A stretch of DNA of 64,000 bases. It comes from Gammaproteobacteria bacterium. GTDB lineage: Bacteria; Pseudomonadota; Gammaproteobacteria; Competibacterales; Competibacteraceae. This document shows, piece by piece, positions 17,743 through 26,939 of this stretch. How positions within the stretch are numbered: the first letter of the stretch is position 1; the number at the start of each line of letters is the position of its first letter. The stretch is taken from the NCBI GenBank assembly GCA_024235135.1, contig JACKMZ010000005.1:169252-233251 (forward strand), written 5' to 3'. The translations under genes were made by a program, and so were the position numbers. The notes beneath the pieces are model-generated. The model had not been told where the DNA came from and did not search any database. It saw only the letters and a list, made by a program, of their open reading frames with translations.

Positions 17743-20619
17743 CTATTGCAATTCCCATTCAATCGTAAACAGCGTGCGCTCTTCGACCTGCTGCTGAAGC
17801 TGTGCTTCCAACTGACTGATGAGGTCATTGCGCTGCGCCTCGACTTTATCTTGGCGGGCGAACAGCTCGCGGCGCAGCTTACTGCGCTTGCCTTCCAAAT
17901 CGCGCTGTTTCTTCTGCCACGACAACTTTTCTTCCAGCGTCGGCGAAATTGCCGCCGTGCGGCGCACTTCCTTGATCTCACGGTCGATCTCCTTGATCTC
18001 CTGTTCCAGCCCCAGCTTCAAATCGTCTGCCCAGGCGTCCAGTTTCTGGACTTCCTGCTCGAAGTAGCCAAGGTTGCGCTGATTGATTTCACGCAGGAGA
18101 ACGGTCTTACGGGCTTCCGCGTCGGCCAACAGGGCAGCGTCGGCTGCGCTGAACAATCCCGCCGCCTGCAGGGTCGCGGGCAAACGCAGCAACTTTTCCG
18201 GATCGTCTTCCGCAAGCGTGAGGCCATCGACTGTGCTAGCCGCGACCAGCAAATGCTGTTCCTGATTGCCCAACGCTTCGACGGAGATCAGTTTCACGGT
18301 GAGCCACCCGGCCTGGCCGCGATACGGTTCCAGCGTGCTGATTCGGGCGCCGTAGGCGTCGTAGTCGAATACCAGTTTGGCTGCGTTGAGCGCACGGTTC
18401 TTGGCTTGCTCGGTCACCCACAGCGCCAGGGGATGATTGACCCGGTACAGGTGCGTATCGCCCGAGCGGCGTGGCAGTTCGTAGCGCCCTAAGGGGATGG
18501 AGGAAGCGTTATTTTCGATACCCGCCGGAGGGCGGTGGAGAGCGAAGCCGTCGTCGTCGAACGTCGCACAATCGCCCAGTTCAGCCCGAGTCAAGCCCAT
18601 CAGCATCCGCTCGAAACGGGTGCGGGTGTTGCGGCTGTTCTCTGCCCGCATCCGCAGCTTGTCTTGCACCTCTTCGTCGAAGTGTTCCAGCAAAATCTGA
18701 CGGGTCTTGACCATCGCCTCGTTGATCTCACCCGATAGGTCCAGTTGGAGTTGCTCAAAGCTCGCCTTGATCGCATCGGGGTCACGGCAATTCTGGTAGA
18801 TGCTGGCGATGCGCCGCTCGAAGTCGATGCCCGAGCCAATAGCGCCCAACACTTCGTCGCTGGCCCCAAACACGCCCTCGAAAAGCTGGAATTTCTGCGC
18901 CAGCAATTCGTAAACACGCTTGTCCGCTTCATTGCTGAGGTCGACAAAGTTCACCACCACTACGTCGAACTTTTGCCCGTAGCGATGGCAGCGACCAATG
19001 CGCTGTTCGATGCGCTGCGGGTTCCAGGGCAGATCGTAGTTGATGACGAGTGAACAGAACTGCAGGTTGATGCCTTCGGCCCCGGCCTCGGTGGCGATCA
19101 TGACCTTGCCGCGTTCCTTGAAGTGCTCGATCAAGGCGGCGCGGGTGTCGGCGGTCTTTGAACCGGTGATGCGGTCGGCGCCCGCGTGCCGCTGCAGCCA
19201 ATTCTTGTAGATGGTCTGCGCTTGTGGGTGGCTATTGGTGCCGTTGAACAGGACGATACCGTCGCCATAAGCCGTGTCGGTTAGCAAGTCGAGGAGGTAT
19301 TTTTGCGTGCGCTTGGACTCGGTGAAGATGATGGCCTTCTTGGCCGCGCCCAAGCGATCCAGTTCGGCGAAGGCGCGATCCAGCGCGGTAAGCAGCGCCT
19401 TGCCCTTCGCATTGTCACGGATAGCGGTTGCCAGCGCCTTGAAATGGCGAAGCTCCTCGATTTCCCGCGCAATGGCATCGCGTTCGCTACGGCTACGGGC
19501 TGTAACCTCCGGGTCCTGGCCGTCCCATTCGTCGGCCGTTTCGTCGAGCGCCTCATAATCCTCATCCAGTTCCTCGGTCAGATCGGAAACCACGGGGGCT
19601 TGGTCGAGCACGCCCTGAAGGCGTTTGGCCATCGTCTCCAGCGCCCCTGCAATCGCGTGCGTGCTAGAGGCGAGCAGCTTCCACAGCACGAGCGAAATCA
19701 GTTGCCGTTGTCCCTCGGGGAGCGCCTTGAGGTCGGGGCGGCGCAGGTAATCGGCGACGAGCCGGGAAAGTTCCTGCTCTTCGCTCGATGGCGTGAACTC
19801 CTGAACAATCGCCTTGCGCGCGGTGTATGACACATAGGGCTGAACCGTTTTGCGCAGGGTGCGCTTGCAGAGGGGGGCCAGCCGGGCACGCAGGTCGTTG
19901 AAAGACTGCTCTCGGCCAGTGAATTGCGAGCGGAAACTATCAAGGTCTCCAAACACGCGACCGTCGATGAAGCTAACCAGTCCATAAAGTTCGAGCAATG
20001 AGTTCTGCAACGGCGTCGCGGTCAAGAGCACCTTGGAGTGAACATGAGATATGGCCGCTTTAAGGGCCTTGGCGATGACGTTGCTGGTCTTGTAGACGTT
20101 GCGCAGACGATGCGCCTCGTCGAGCACGACCAAATCCCAATCGATGTCCTTGACCTCGTCAGCCTTAGCCTTGGCGAACTGGTAGGAACAAATGATCGGG
20201 CCGGACGCGGACTGGAAGGGGTTCCGCTGCTCCTGCTTGCGGATGGCGTTGTAGCTTTTTGCTTCGAGGATCAGCCCTGGCAGGGCGAACTTGTCCTGTA
20301 ACTCCTGATGCCATTGCTTGCGCAGGTTCGCCGGGACAATGATCAGCACTCTCCGCCGCCTTTCAGCCCAACGCTGCGAGATGACCAGTCCGGCTTCGAT
20401 CGTCTTGCCCAAACCGACTTCGTCGGCCAGGATCACACCGCGCGAAAGGGGGTTGCGGCAAGCGAATAACGCGGCCTCGACCTGATGAGGATTCAGATCG
20501 ACCTGCGAATCAACCAAGGTGGCGGCCAGCGACTCCACGGAATCGCCCGCCGCGCGGCGGGTCAACAACCAAGCAAAATACTGGCTCTGGTGCGGCGTCA
20601 GAAGCGGCTGTGTTGGCAA
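17743..20619 (-). CDS. SNF2/HepA-like superfamily 2 helicase
   Basis: I choose a TTG start at 20619, which has a strong AGGGAGGA ribosome site and gives 958 residues starting PTQPLLTPHQ. The longer open frame overlaps the HTH gene and reads as shadow sequence. Walker A is DEVGLGKT (about 66-73) and Walker B is LDEAH (about 166-170). The C-terminal helicase lobe carries GAEGINLQF and RIGRCHRYGQ. The last ~150 residues are a long charged coiled coil ending in ERTLFTIEWELQ. Such ATPases translocate on double-stranded DNA, as DrmD does in DISARM. It heads the enzyme genes of the operon, 56 bp after the HTH gene. Confidence 0.92.
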   Translation of the reverse strand: MPTQPLLTPHQSQYFAWLLTRRAAGDSVESLAATLVDSQVDLNPHQVEAALFACRNPLSRGVILADEVGLGKTIEAGLVISQRWAERRRRVLIIVPANLRKQWHQELQDKFALPGLILEAKSYNAIRKQEQRNPFQSASGPIICSYQFAKAKADEVKDIDWDLVVLDEAHRLRNVYKTSNVIAKALKAAISHVHSKVLLTATPLQNSLLELYGLVSFIDGRVFGDLDSFRSQFTGREQSFNDLRARLAPLCKRTLRKTVQPYVSYTARKAIVQEFTPSSEEQELSRLVADYLRRPDLKALPEGQRQLISLVLWKLLASSTHAIAGALETMAKRLQGVLDQAPVVSDLTEELDEDYEALDETADEWDGQDPEVTARSRSERDAIAREIEELRHFKALATAIRDNAKGKALLTALDRAFAELDRLGAAKKAIIFTESKRTQKYLLDLLTDTAYGDGIVLFNGTNSHPQAQTIYKNWLQRHAGADRITGSKTADTRAALIEHFKERGKVMIATEAGAEGINLQFCSLVINYDLPWNPQRIEQRIGRCHRYGQKFDVVVVNFVDLSNEADKRVYELLAQKFQLFEGVFGASDEVLGAIGSGIDFERRIASIYQNCRDPDAIKASFEQLQLDLSGEINEAMVKTRQILLEHFDEEVQDKLRMRAENSRNTRTRFERMLMGLTRAELGDCATFDDDGFALHRPPAGIENNASSIPLGRYELPRRSGDTHLYRVNHPLALWVTEQAKNRALNAAKLVFDYDAYGARISTLEPYRGQAGWLTVKLISVEALGNQEQHLLVAASTVDGLTLAEDDPEKLLRLPATLQAAGLFSAADAALLADAEARKTVLLREINQRNLGYFEQEVQKLDAWADDLKLGLEQEIKEIDREIKEVRRTAAISPTLEEKLSWQKKQRDLEGKRSKLRRELFARQDKVEAQRNDLISQLEAQLQQQVEERTLFTIEWELQ

Positions 20620-20675
20620 CGGCGATCCTCCCTTGTTCTTCTCCGAGCGTGCTCCGGCGGCGGGTTGGGTCCGCC

Positions 20676-20876
20676 TTACTCGACCTCCGGTTTTTTCTTG
20701 TTGATGCTTGCGGCGATCCAATGGTCCAGATCCGAGCGGCGAAAGCGCCAAGTTCCTCCAAGCTTGAAGGCTGGAATCTCTCCTTTCTGGGCCAGGCGAT
20801 AGACTGTTCTCTTGCCCGCTTTGAGGTAGGCCGCGACTTCCTCCAGCGTGAGGATTTCGTTTTCGACGGCACTCAT
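20676..20876 (-). CDS. Small HTH_17/excisionase-like DNA-binding protein
   Basis: About 66 residues from the ATG at 20876; the frame is open further upstream to 20924. It carries a MerR-like winged HTH of the excisionase family: ILTLEEVAAYLKAGKRTVYR, then GEIPAFKLGGTWRFRRSDLDHWI. It is the first gene of the defence-like operon and could be its transcriptional regulator, or a leftover recombination directionality factor of a mobile element. The ribosome site is weak. Confidence 0.8.
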   Translation of the reverse strand: MSAVENEILTLEEVAAYLKAGKRTVYRLAQKGEIPAFKLGGTWRFRRSDLDHWIAASINKKKPEVE

Positions 20877-22118
20877 TTGGAAACCATGGAATCTGGCCTT
20901 TCGTGACATTCTATCAATTGCCAAGTTTGCTCAATTTTACCAAAAAGTGGTGGGCGTTAACCAACAGGAAATCAACCAAATATTGCACGCGTACCGGTCA
21001 GCGTGACCAACAAATCCGGCGTTCTGTCATATTAACGATGCGGGTGGAGAAATCTCGGTTTAGGGCTGTTTGGAAGTTGCCATTTCAGGCTAGGCGCTCC
21101 GGCAAGATACGCGTCATATCGAAGTTCGGCCTGTAAGGCCCTTGCCACGTAGCCTTCGTCCACCCGCATTTTCGATTTCGATCTCCGCATCACGTAATGT
21201 TTCTGTCTTGGTGGCTCTGGCAGTAGTGCGTAATTTATTACACATCTCAATGGATGCTCTTATGAATCGCCGGATTAACGTAATGATCGACGAGGATATG
21301 CTGGAGGAGGTTCCTGTGAGCAAAGCAGCCATACTATCAACGTCTTTGGGGGAAACGCTGTCGGCGGCGGGATGCGGTGGTAGCACGGCATCACATGAAT
21401 AGGGGGGCGCTAAGATTCAACTGAACCTCTTGGCGCTTTGCCGTGCGAGTTATATTGAAATGCGTTAATCGTATTATTACTAATGAATATGTAAAATAAC
21501 TAGCGATAATGTCCCTTCGCGTTAGTGATAAAAAAACCGAATTATGCGATCCCGGGTTGGGATAGCGAGATACGACAGGCTTATGGGTGGGAAGCGACCG
21601 TAAGGGTGGCGACGCCGTTACAGTGTAAGCGATCAACAAACCTCATTCTATCGGACGGACTGAATCTGAGAGACGTTGCTTGACTCGGGTATTGACTTGA
21701 AGGGTAAGGCAATGGATATAGAGAATCAGGCGGTGTTGGAGCGGCGGTTATTTTGGCAGGACCATCTAGGTCACCCCAGCCGACGAGTTCGCTGGAAGGG
21801 CGCCTGAAATCTTGGCCAAACGTGAACGGAAAACGACAGAAGCCCGCGAACGACAAGCGGAAATCGCTAGTTACAATCCCAACGACTACCTTTGGCGAGC
21901 CGCGAGGTTGTTTCTTAAATGGGAAACAAAAAACTCCGATTCACACCTCATCTGTTGTTAACGAACATATGACCCGGCTTGAAAACACATCTGAACGCGT
22001 GAGGTTCTATTTTCAAGATCTACGCGTCAAATAGCCGGCATAGAGACTGAGGTATCCCCACAATAACCCGAGTTTGGGCAATGGGTTAAGGGGAGATTTT
22101 TGAAAAAGGATGGACAGG
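20877..22118. other. Upstream region of the defence operon, mostly non-coding
   Basis: About 1.2 kb with no convincing full-length gene. It must contain the promoter of the operon at its left end. The base composition between about 21400 and 22080 is more AT-rich than the surroundings, as expected of acquired DNA. The only coding-like trace is the ribbon-helix-helix fragment at 21262. Confidence 0.4.
21262..21402 (+). pseudogene. Possible ribbon-helix-helix antitoxin fragment
   Basis: The first 15 residues, MNRRINVMIDEDMLEEV, look like the beta-strand and first helix of CopG/RHH antitoxins. After that the sequence (SKAAILSTSLGETLSAAGCGG) does not continue the fold, and the frame ends at 47 residues. 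Read as a broken antitoxin start with no toxin visible. The evidence is thin. Confidence 0.3.
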
Positions 22119-22170
22119 CACGGAAGGCTGTTGTCCCTGGCAGGTGACCAAACGAGCCAGGAGACCTTCC

Positions 22171-22437
22171 GTGCATGCCCTAACGATCCGACACCAATGC
22201 CTGGGTCCGTTGCTTACTGTTGTGCATCGTCGCCGCCGGGAAACCTTGTTTGCGGCGGTCGCGTCGTGCGTAGGGGGTCCGCGCTTGACACTGACCGATA
22301 TCGGGCGGCGTTTTGAGTCGAAGACGAGTCTGCGCCATGGCATCAAACGGGCTGACCGCTTGCTCGGCAACGGCAAGCTACAAGGCGAGCGGTGGCAATT
22401 CTACGCTGCCTTGTGCCAGGTCATTCTGGCGCGCGTC
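22171..22437 (+). pseudogene. IS4-family transposase, N-terminal fragment
   Basis: From a GTG at 22171 with an AGGAG ribosome site, about 88 residues read as an IS4-type N-terminus (HALTIRHQCLGPLL, then HGIKRADRLLGNGKLQGER). Similarity ends near 22437, where it joins the reverse-strand surface-protein fragment, so the DDE core is missing. The leader contains a hairpin: GCACGGAAGG (22119-22128) pairs with CCTTCCGTGC (22165-22174), with an inner CCTGGC/GCCAGG, enclosing the ribosome site. This may restrain transposase expression. Confidence 0.7.
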
Positions 22438-23285
22438 GCCGTACCCTCGACGTACGGGACGACCGTGGCGATCTCCAGACCGTCAACGTCGTACACCTTG
22501 CCGATCAGCAACACGTCCTGCGTCTCGGCAGTCAGGTTTTTGACCTGGGCCTGAAAATCGGCGGTTTCCGTGCCAACCACCGTGGCCTGTAAATCGCTGA
22601 CGCCCAAAATCTGGATCTTGCCCGTACCGGGTTGTGGCTCCGGTTGCAAGACGACATCCATACGGAAATCGCCGTGAGCGGGGAGGTCGACAACGGCCTG
22701 TCGATCTAAATAACCCGGTGCGTGAACGTTTAGCGTGAAATTTAGAACCGCAATGCCGGTCAGTGCGTAGCGTCCGTCCGCGTCCGTTTGCGCCGTGAGT
22801 TCCAGTTCGGGAATGTCGACCGTTACCTGAGCCAGCGCGGCGCCTGTGTTGCTGTCGGTAACTACGCCGGAAATTTGGGACTCCGTAGCATCGGTATCGC
22901 CACTAGGCGTGATCGGGAACGATTGCGTGACTTCGCCAAAACCACTGGCGGAAACGGCATACTCGACGGTCTGATAGTCGGGGGCGGACAGGCGTAACTG
23001 GAAATTCAGGTGATCGGTGACAACGCGGGTAAAACGTCCGTCATCGTCGGTGACGGCGCTACCCGGAAGATCCACCATTTCTACGGTGACGCCGGCCACG
23101 GGTTGTTGATCCAACGCGCTCAGTACCTGGCCGTAGAGGGTCAGGGTTCCCGCAGGCGGTGGTCCGCTGGCCGGGGAAAGGCGGAAATCGCTCAAAGCGC
23201 CGTCCACTCCTGGCGGTATCGCCAAGGTCAGCGACTGATTCAGGTAATTCGCTGCGCTGAGGGAGGCGGAATAGGTACCGGGTAT
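22401..23285 (-). pseudogene. Fragment of a carboxypeptidase-regulatory-like repeat protein
   Basis: The open frame (about 294 codons) begins after an in-frame TAG at 23286 with no natural start, and ends at a stop inside the IS4 fragment. It contains at least two copies of a beta-sandwich repeat of the carboxypeptidase regulatory-like type: LYGQVLSALDQQPVAGVTVE ... DDDGRFTR, and SGVVTDSNTGAALAQVTVD ... DADGRYALTG. These domains are common in large secreted or surface proteins. Both ends are cut by mobile-element remnants, so only an internal piece survives. Confidence 0.75.
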
Positions 23286-23489
23286 CTATCCCACCAACAG
23301 ACAAAAGTGATGCCATATTAAGTTGAACTCATGAAACGGCGGCTTAATGCGGGTCTTTCCACTGGTGTCTTGGTTCAACGTAAATTGGAGTTTTTGGTTT
23401 CCTAGTTAAGAGACAAGCTCGCGGCTTGCCGAAGGTTGCCGCAGTAACGGAAGTTACCGGCAGTGGGCCTTTAACCACTGGTGGGAACG

Positions 23490-23696
23490 ATGTCTGCTAC
23501 CAACCGACGCACGGCTACGCAATCGGCCGAGATCATTACGCAGTACCGCGCCAGCGGCTTGAGCGATACGTCCTATTGCCGCGAGTACGGTCTGAGGCGG
23601 CGCATGTTCCGCAAATGGAAATGCCGTTACCCGGTCGTTCAGCGGAAGCCGGTTGGACCGAGGAAAATATTGCAGGGCGAAAAATCGCCCTGCTAG
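23490..23696 (+). pseudogene. IS66-type TnpA (orf1) fragment
   Basis: The 68-residue frame contains TQSAEIITQYRASGLSDTSY and CREYGLRRRMFRKWK. This is the helix-turn-helix pattern of IS66 accessory protein TnpA (..SGLS...YCR..GL....F..W). The C-terminus after about residue 45 diverges, and no TnpB or TnpC follows. It abuts the end of the convergent GST gene at 23711. Confidence 0.5.
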
Positions 23697-23710
23697 GCAG
23701 CATCAAGCCA

Positions 23711-24367
23711 TCACTTGGAATCGACCTTGGGGGTCGACCCCTGCGTCAAGGCATCATCGATGGCGTGGGCGGCAGCAAAGGCGGCACGTTGTGGGAAAGG
23801 CGCGACGTACTCCTCGAACTCGGGACGTTTAGGCAGCGTGCCGAGCTGCAAGCCCCACATGACGTGCGAGCCGACATACACGTCGGCGGCGGAAAACCGA
23901 TGGCCGGCAAGATACGGCCCCGCGCTGACGGCCTGAGCGAGCACGTCGACGGTTTGCTCGTAGGTGCCGTAGCCCACCATACGCCGTTGTTCGGCACTCA
24001 CCTCAACCTTGAGGTTGCGGTCCGTGATGGCGGCCTCCAGCGGTCCGGCGGCAAAAAACAACCAGCGGTAATAATTCGCGCGATCCGAAAGGGCGGGGGC
24101 AAGCCCGGCTTCGGGAAAAGCGTCGGCCAGATATGCGCAGATGGCGGCGGTTTCGGTGATCACCGTGCCCCGGTGCATCAAGGCCGGGACTTTTCCCAAC
24201 GGGTTGATCCGCAGATAGTCCGGTGCTTTCATGGAAGTATCGTACTCCAACAGCACCTGACGGTACGGAACACCGGTTTCTTCCAGCATCCAACGGACTA
24301 TCCGTCCGCGAGACCAGGGATGGGTGTAAAAAATTAAATCGCAATCGGTCGAATCTACCACGCTCAT
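23711..24367 (-). CDS. Glutathione S-transferase family protein
   Basis: 218 residues starting at an ATG with a GGAGGG ribosome site. The N-terminal thioredoxin-like domain has FYTHPWSRGRIVRWMLEE, then NPLGKVPAL and the glutathione-contact TETAAICAYLAD. The C-terminal all-helical domain contains AGHRFSAADVYVG. It probably conjugates glutathione to, or reduces, an electrophile in the cytosol. It is the last gene of a minus-strand group with a flavin-type oxidase-like protein and an AhpD-like protein. Confidence 0.92.
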   Translation of the reverse strand: MSVVDSTDCDLIFYTHPWSRGRIVRWMLEETGVPYRQVLLEYDTSMKAPDYLRINPLGKVPALMHRGTVITETAAICAYLADAFPEAGLAPALSDRANYYRWLFFAAGPLEAAITDRNLKVEVSAEQRRMVGYGTYEQTVDVLAQAVSAGPYLAGHRFSAADVYVGSHVMWGLQLGTLPKRPEFEEYVAPFPQRAAFAAAHAIDDALTQGSTPKVDSK

Positions 24368-24493
24368 CGCGTTCCCTCCATCTTGCCAATCAATCAGAAA
24401 TAACCACGGACAGGCCGTGCGACTTCGATGCCGCCGCGCGTAGTATCCCTGCTCAAGAACGAGGTCGCCAGCACTCGACGCCGGGTCCCCTCG

Positions 24494-25117
24494 CTAGCCG
24501 TCGTTCGACGTCCTGCCCCGCAGTCGTTCCACTTCCGATTTCACGGCCTGCAGTCGTTCCCGCAGGGGCTGAACCGCCTGACTCACTTCCTCCTCGGTAT
24601 AGCGTGGGGTGATGTGTTGTGAGCAGTTCCAGTCGAAGGATTCCAGATGCAGGCGGAAAATCCGTTCCGGTTTGGCGCGATACGCCGGCTCCGTCAAACG
24701 TCGCGTCAGGTCCGGATCGAAATCCAGCGCCAGCACCTCGGCACGAACGTAGATTTTCAAACGCGCGCGCTGGGCATAGTCCATGAGAAACAGGCAAGCC
24801 CGGTCGTTCGCGGCGACGTTGCCGGCACTGATGTATTGGCGATTGCCACGATAATCCAAGAAGGCCAAAGTCCGTTCGTCCAGGCGTTTGAGAAAACCGC
24901 GTGGCCCGCCCCGGTGTTGCACGTACGGCCAACCGGTTTCCGACACCGTCGCCATGTAAAAGCTGTCGCGCTCGGTGATGAACGCCGCTTCCCTTTCCGT
25001 AAATCGGTCAAAAGCGCGATGGCCTTTGAAATCGCGCCAGAACGCATCGCTGCCCATCGCCGCCTGTGCGGCGCGGACGCTGGGTGTCAATGCAATATCC
25101 AAAAAGCCGTAAGCCAT
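24494..25117 (-). CDS. Pyridoxamine 5'-phosphate oxidase-like FMN-binding protein
   Basis: 207 residues with an AGGAGA ribosome site. The pattern FITERDSFYMATVSETGWPYVQ, then FLDYRGNRQYISAGN and ANDRACLFLMDY, is typical of the split-barrel FMN-binding family. The C-terminal quarter is a charged helix that probably forms a coiled coil. These proteins bind FMN or heme-like cofactors and act as oxidoreductases of unknown substrate. It lies between the GST and AhpD-like genes on the same strand. Confidence 0.85.
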   Translation of the reverse strand: MAYGFLDIALTPSVRAAQAAMGSDAFWRDFKGHRAFDRFTEREAAFITERDSFYMATVSETGWPYVQHRGGPRGFLKRLDERTLAFLDYRGNRQYISAGNVAANDRACLFLMDYAQRARLKIYVRAEVLALDFDPDLTRRLTEPAYRAKPERIFRLHLESFDWNCSQHITPRYTEEEVSQAVQPLRERLQAVKSEVERLRGRTSNDG

Positions 25118-25183
25118 GACGGTTCTCCTATTGGCGAAGGCCGGCCGGGCAGGGATACGTTCACCCTCCCGACCAGGCGGTTA

Positions 25184-25729
25184 TCACGCGGCTTGCGCAA
25201 GACTGGTCACCGGAAAATCGATGTCCGTTTTGGCCACCTCGTTGAGGTAGTTGGTAAAACTGTTCTCCGCGACCAAGGCCACGATCTCCACGATCTGCGC
25301 ATCACTGAAACCGGCCCCGCGCACGGTCGCCACATCGGCATCAGTCACCTGCCCGCGTTCGCGGGCCACTTTGGCGGCGAAGTTCACGGCGGCATGGGCC
25401 TTGCCGTCGTGCGATGCACCCTGGCGGTTAAGGGCGATCTCCTCGGCACTGAGTTTGGCTAGATTCAAAGCCAGATAGGTATGGGCGGACAGGCAATATT
25501 GGCAACCGTTCACCTGTGCCACCGCCAACGCGATGCGTTCGCGGGTCTTGACGTCCAGGGTTTTGCTTAAGGCGCCTTGAAAACCGGTGAATCCCTGCAA
25601 AGCGGCGGGACTGATGGCGATCAGACGAAACAGATTAGGAACCGCGCCCAACTGTTTCTGGATGGCGTCCAGAGTGGTGCGGGAAGCTTCGGGGGCATCG
25701 TCCAAAGTAGGGATGGAAAGACGGGACAT
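25184..25729 (-). CDS. AhpD/carboxymuconolactone decarboxylase family protein
   Basis: The ATG at 25729, with an AGGAGA ribosome site, is preferred over an in-frame upstream start, giving 181 residues. The redox motif CQYCLSAH (CxxC plus downstream His) is in the canonical position after ERIALAVAQVNG. Such proteins are alkylhydroperoxidase-like disulfide reductases. It is the first gene of the likely operon with the FMN-binding protein and GST, divergent from the LysR gene. Confidence 0.92.
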   Translation of the reverse strand: MSRLSIPTLDDAPEASRTTLDAIQKQLGAVPNLFRLIAISPAALQGFTGFQGALSKTLDVKTRERIALAVAQVNGCQYCLSAHTYLALNLAKLSAEEIALNRQGASHDGKAHAAVNFAAKVARERGQVTDADVATVRGAGFSDAQIVEIVALVAENSFTNYLNEVAKTDIDFPVTSLAQAA

Positions 25730-25802
25730 GGTAAGGATCTCCTGTAATCGACCAGCCAAGATCGGCCGGTGCGAAAAAGAATACGTCCTTCCATATAAAA
25801 AG

Positions 25803-25826
25803 ATAATACGGCAATATTGGAATTAT
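25803..25826. promoter_or_regulatory. Possible LysR binding site in the divergent promoter
   Basis: The spacer between the AhpD-like and LysR genes contains ATAAT (25803-25807), a perfect CAATATTG palindrome (25812-25819) and ATTAT (25822-25826). An AT-rich dyad upstream of a LysR gene is what such regulators usually bind, but no consensus can be proven. Confidence 0.3.
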
Positions 25827-25850
25827 TATTTTCAGTAATTGGGATAGTAA

Positions 25851-26777
25851 ATGGACCGATTGGAAGCCATGCAGATGTTAGTCACGGTCACGGAACAGGG
25901 TAGCTTTTCAGCGGCCAGCCGGGCTTTGAACGTTCCTTTGGCTACGCTGAGCCGCAAAGTCGCCGATCTGGAAACCCACCTGGGCATCCGCCTGCTGATC
26001 CGTACCACGCGCAAGCTCTCTTTGACCGACGCCGGGGCCGGTTACGTGCGGGCGGCGCGGCGCATCCTGGAACAGGTCGACGAGGCCGAACGCGACGCCA
26101 CGGGCGAATTCACCGTGCCCAAAGGCGAACTGGTGATTACCGCCCCAATTCAGTTCGGACGCCTGCACGTCCTGCCCGTGGTGAGCGATTTTCTGGCGGA
26201 ATTTCCGGAAATCAACGTCCGTTTGCACCTCGGCGACCGCAACGTCGACCTCATCGACGATCAGGTAGACATGGCCGTGCGTATCGGTGCGCTGCCGGAC
26301 AGCTCGATGGTGGCCACGGCCATCGGCGACATGCGGACAGTCACCTGCGCCAGCCCCGCTTTGCTGGGACGTTTCGCCGTACCCCGGCATCCGCGGGAAC
26401 TCCTCGGTTTACCCTGCGTGATGGTTGATACACCCTTACCCTGGCCGGCCTGGCGTTACCGCGATCCGCAGCAACGGACGCCGCTCGACGTCCCGATTCT
26501 GCCGCGCCTGGCCGTAACCACCACCGAGGCGGCGGCCCAGGCTGCCCGCCAGGGAGTCGGCGTCACCCGCCTGCTCCATTACCAAGTGGCCGACGCCGTG
26601 CAAAACGGCACGTTGCGCATCGTTCTCGAAGCCTTTGAACCGGAGCCCGCCCCGGTTCATCTCATCCACGCCGCGCGCGGCCGCATGCCGTTGAAGATGC
26701 GCCGGTTTCTGGATTTGGCCACGCCCCAGCTGCGGGCGGCTGTCCGTCGGGTCGCTCATTCGGACCCACCCGCCTAA
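25851..26777 (+). CDS. LysR-type transcriptional regulator
   Basis: 308 residues. The N-terminal winged HTH reads MQMLVTVTEQGSFSAASRAL, then VPLATLSRKVADLE and TTRKLSLTDAG. The rest is a periplasmic-binding-protein-like effector domain (QFGRLHVLPVVSDFL, DQVDMAVRIGALPDS). It is divergently transcribed from the AhpD-like/FMN/GST genes, 121 bp away, the usual arrangement for a regulator and its target operon. The inducer is unknown. Confidence 0.95.
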   Translation: MDRLEAMQMLVTVTEQGSFSAASRALNVPLATLSRKVADLETHLGIRLLIRTTRKLSLTDAGAGYVRAARRILEQVDEAERDATGEFTVPKGELVITAPIQFGRLHVLPVVSDFLAEFPEINVRLHLGDRNVDLIDDQVDMAVRIGALPDSSMVATAIGDMRTVTCASPALLGRFAVPRHPRELLGLPCVMVDTPLPWPAWRYRDPQQRTPLDVPILPRLAVTTTEAAAQAARQGVGVTRLLHYQVADAVQNGTLRIVLEAFEPEPAPVHLIHAARGRMPLKMRRFLDLATPQLRAAVRRVAHSDPPA

Positions 26778-26939
26778 CACCGTCTGCCGGGGTCGGTCAG
26801 GAGTCCGCGCAATTTCACTTCAGGTGGAACGCCGGTGCTGTGGGGGCGGATCGCTCGCCGTCGATGGCATCAATCTTCAGGCTATGGAAAAAGCTTTCGG
26901 CACAGGTAGTCGTGCTAGTAAAAATATCGATATTGCCAA

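Noticed and set aside
9782..20876. Calling the operon DISARM
   Set aside because: Only an SNF2 helicase and a methyltransferase fit; DrmA, DrmB and DrmC are absent.
22155..22170. AGCCAGGAGACC resembles the B12 box of cobalamin riboswitches
   Set aside because: The other conserved riboswitch elements are absent upstream, and the sequence is explained by the hairpin and ribosome site of the IS4 transposase.
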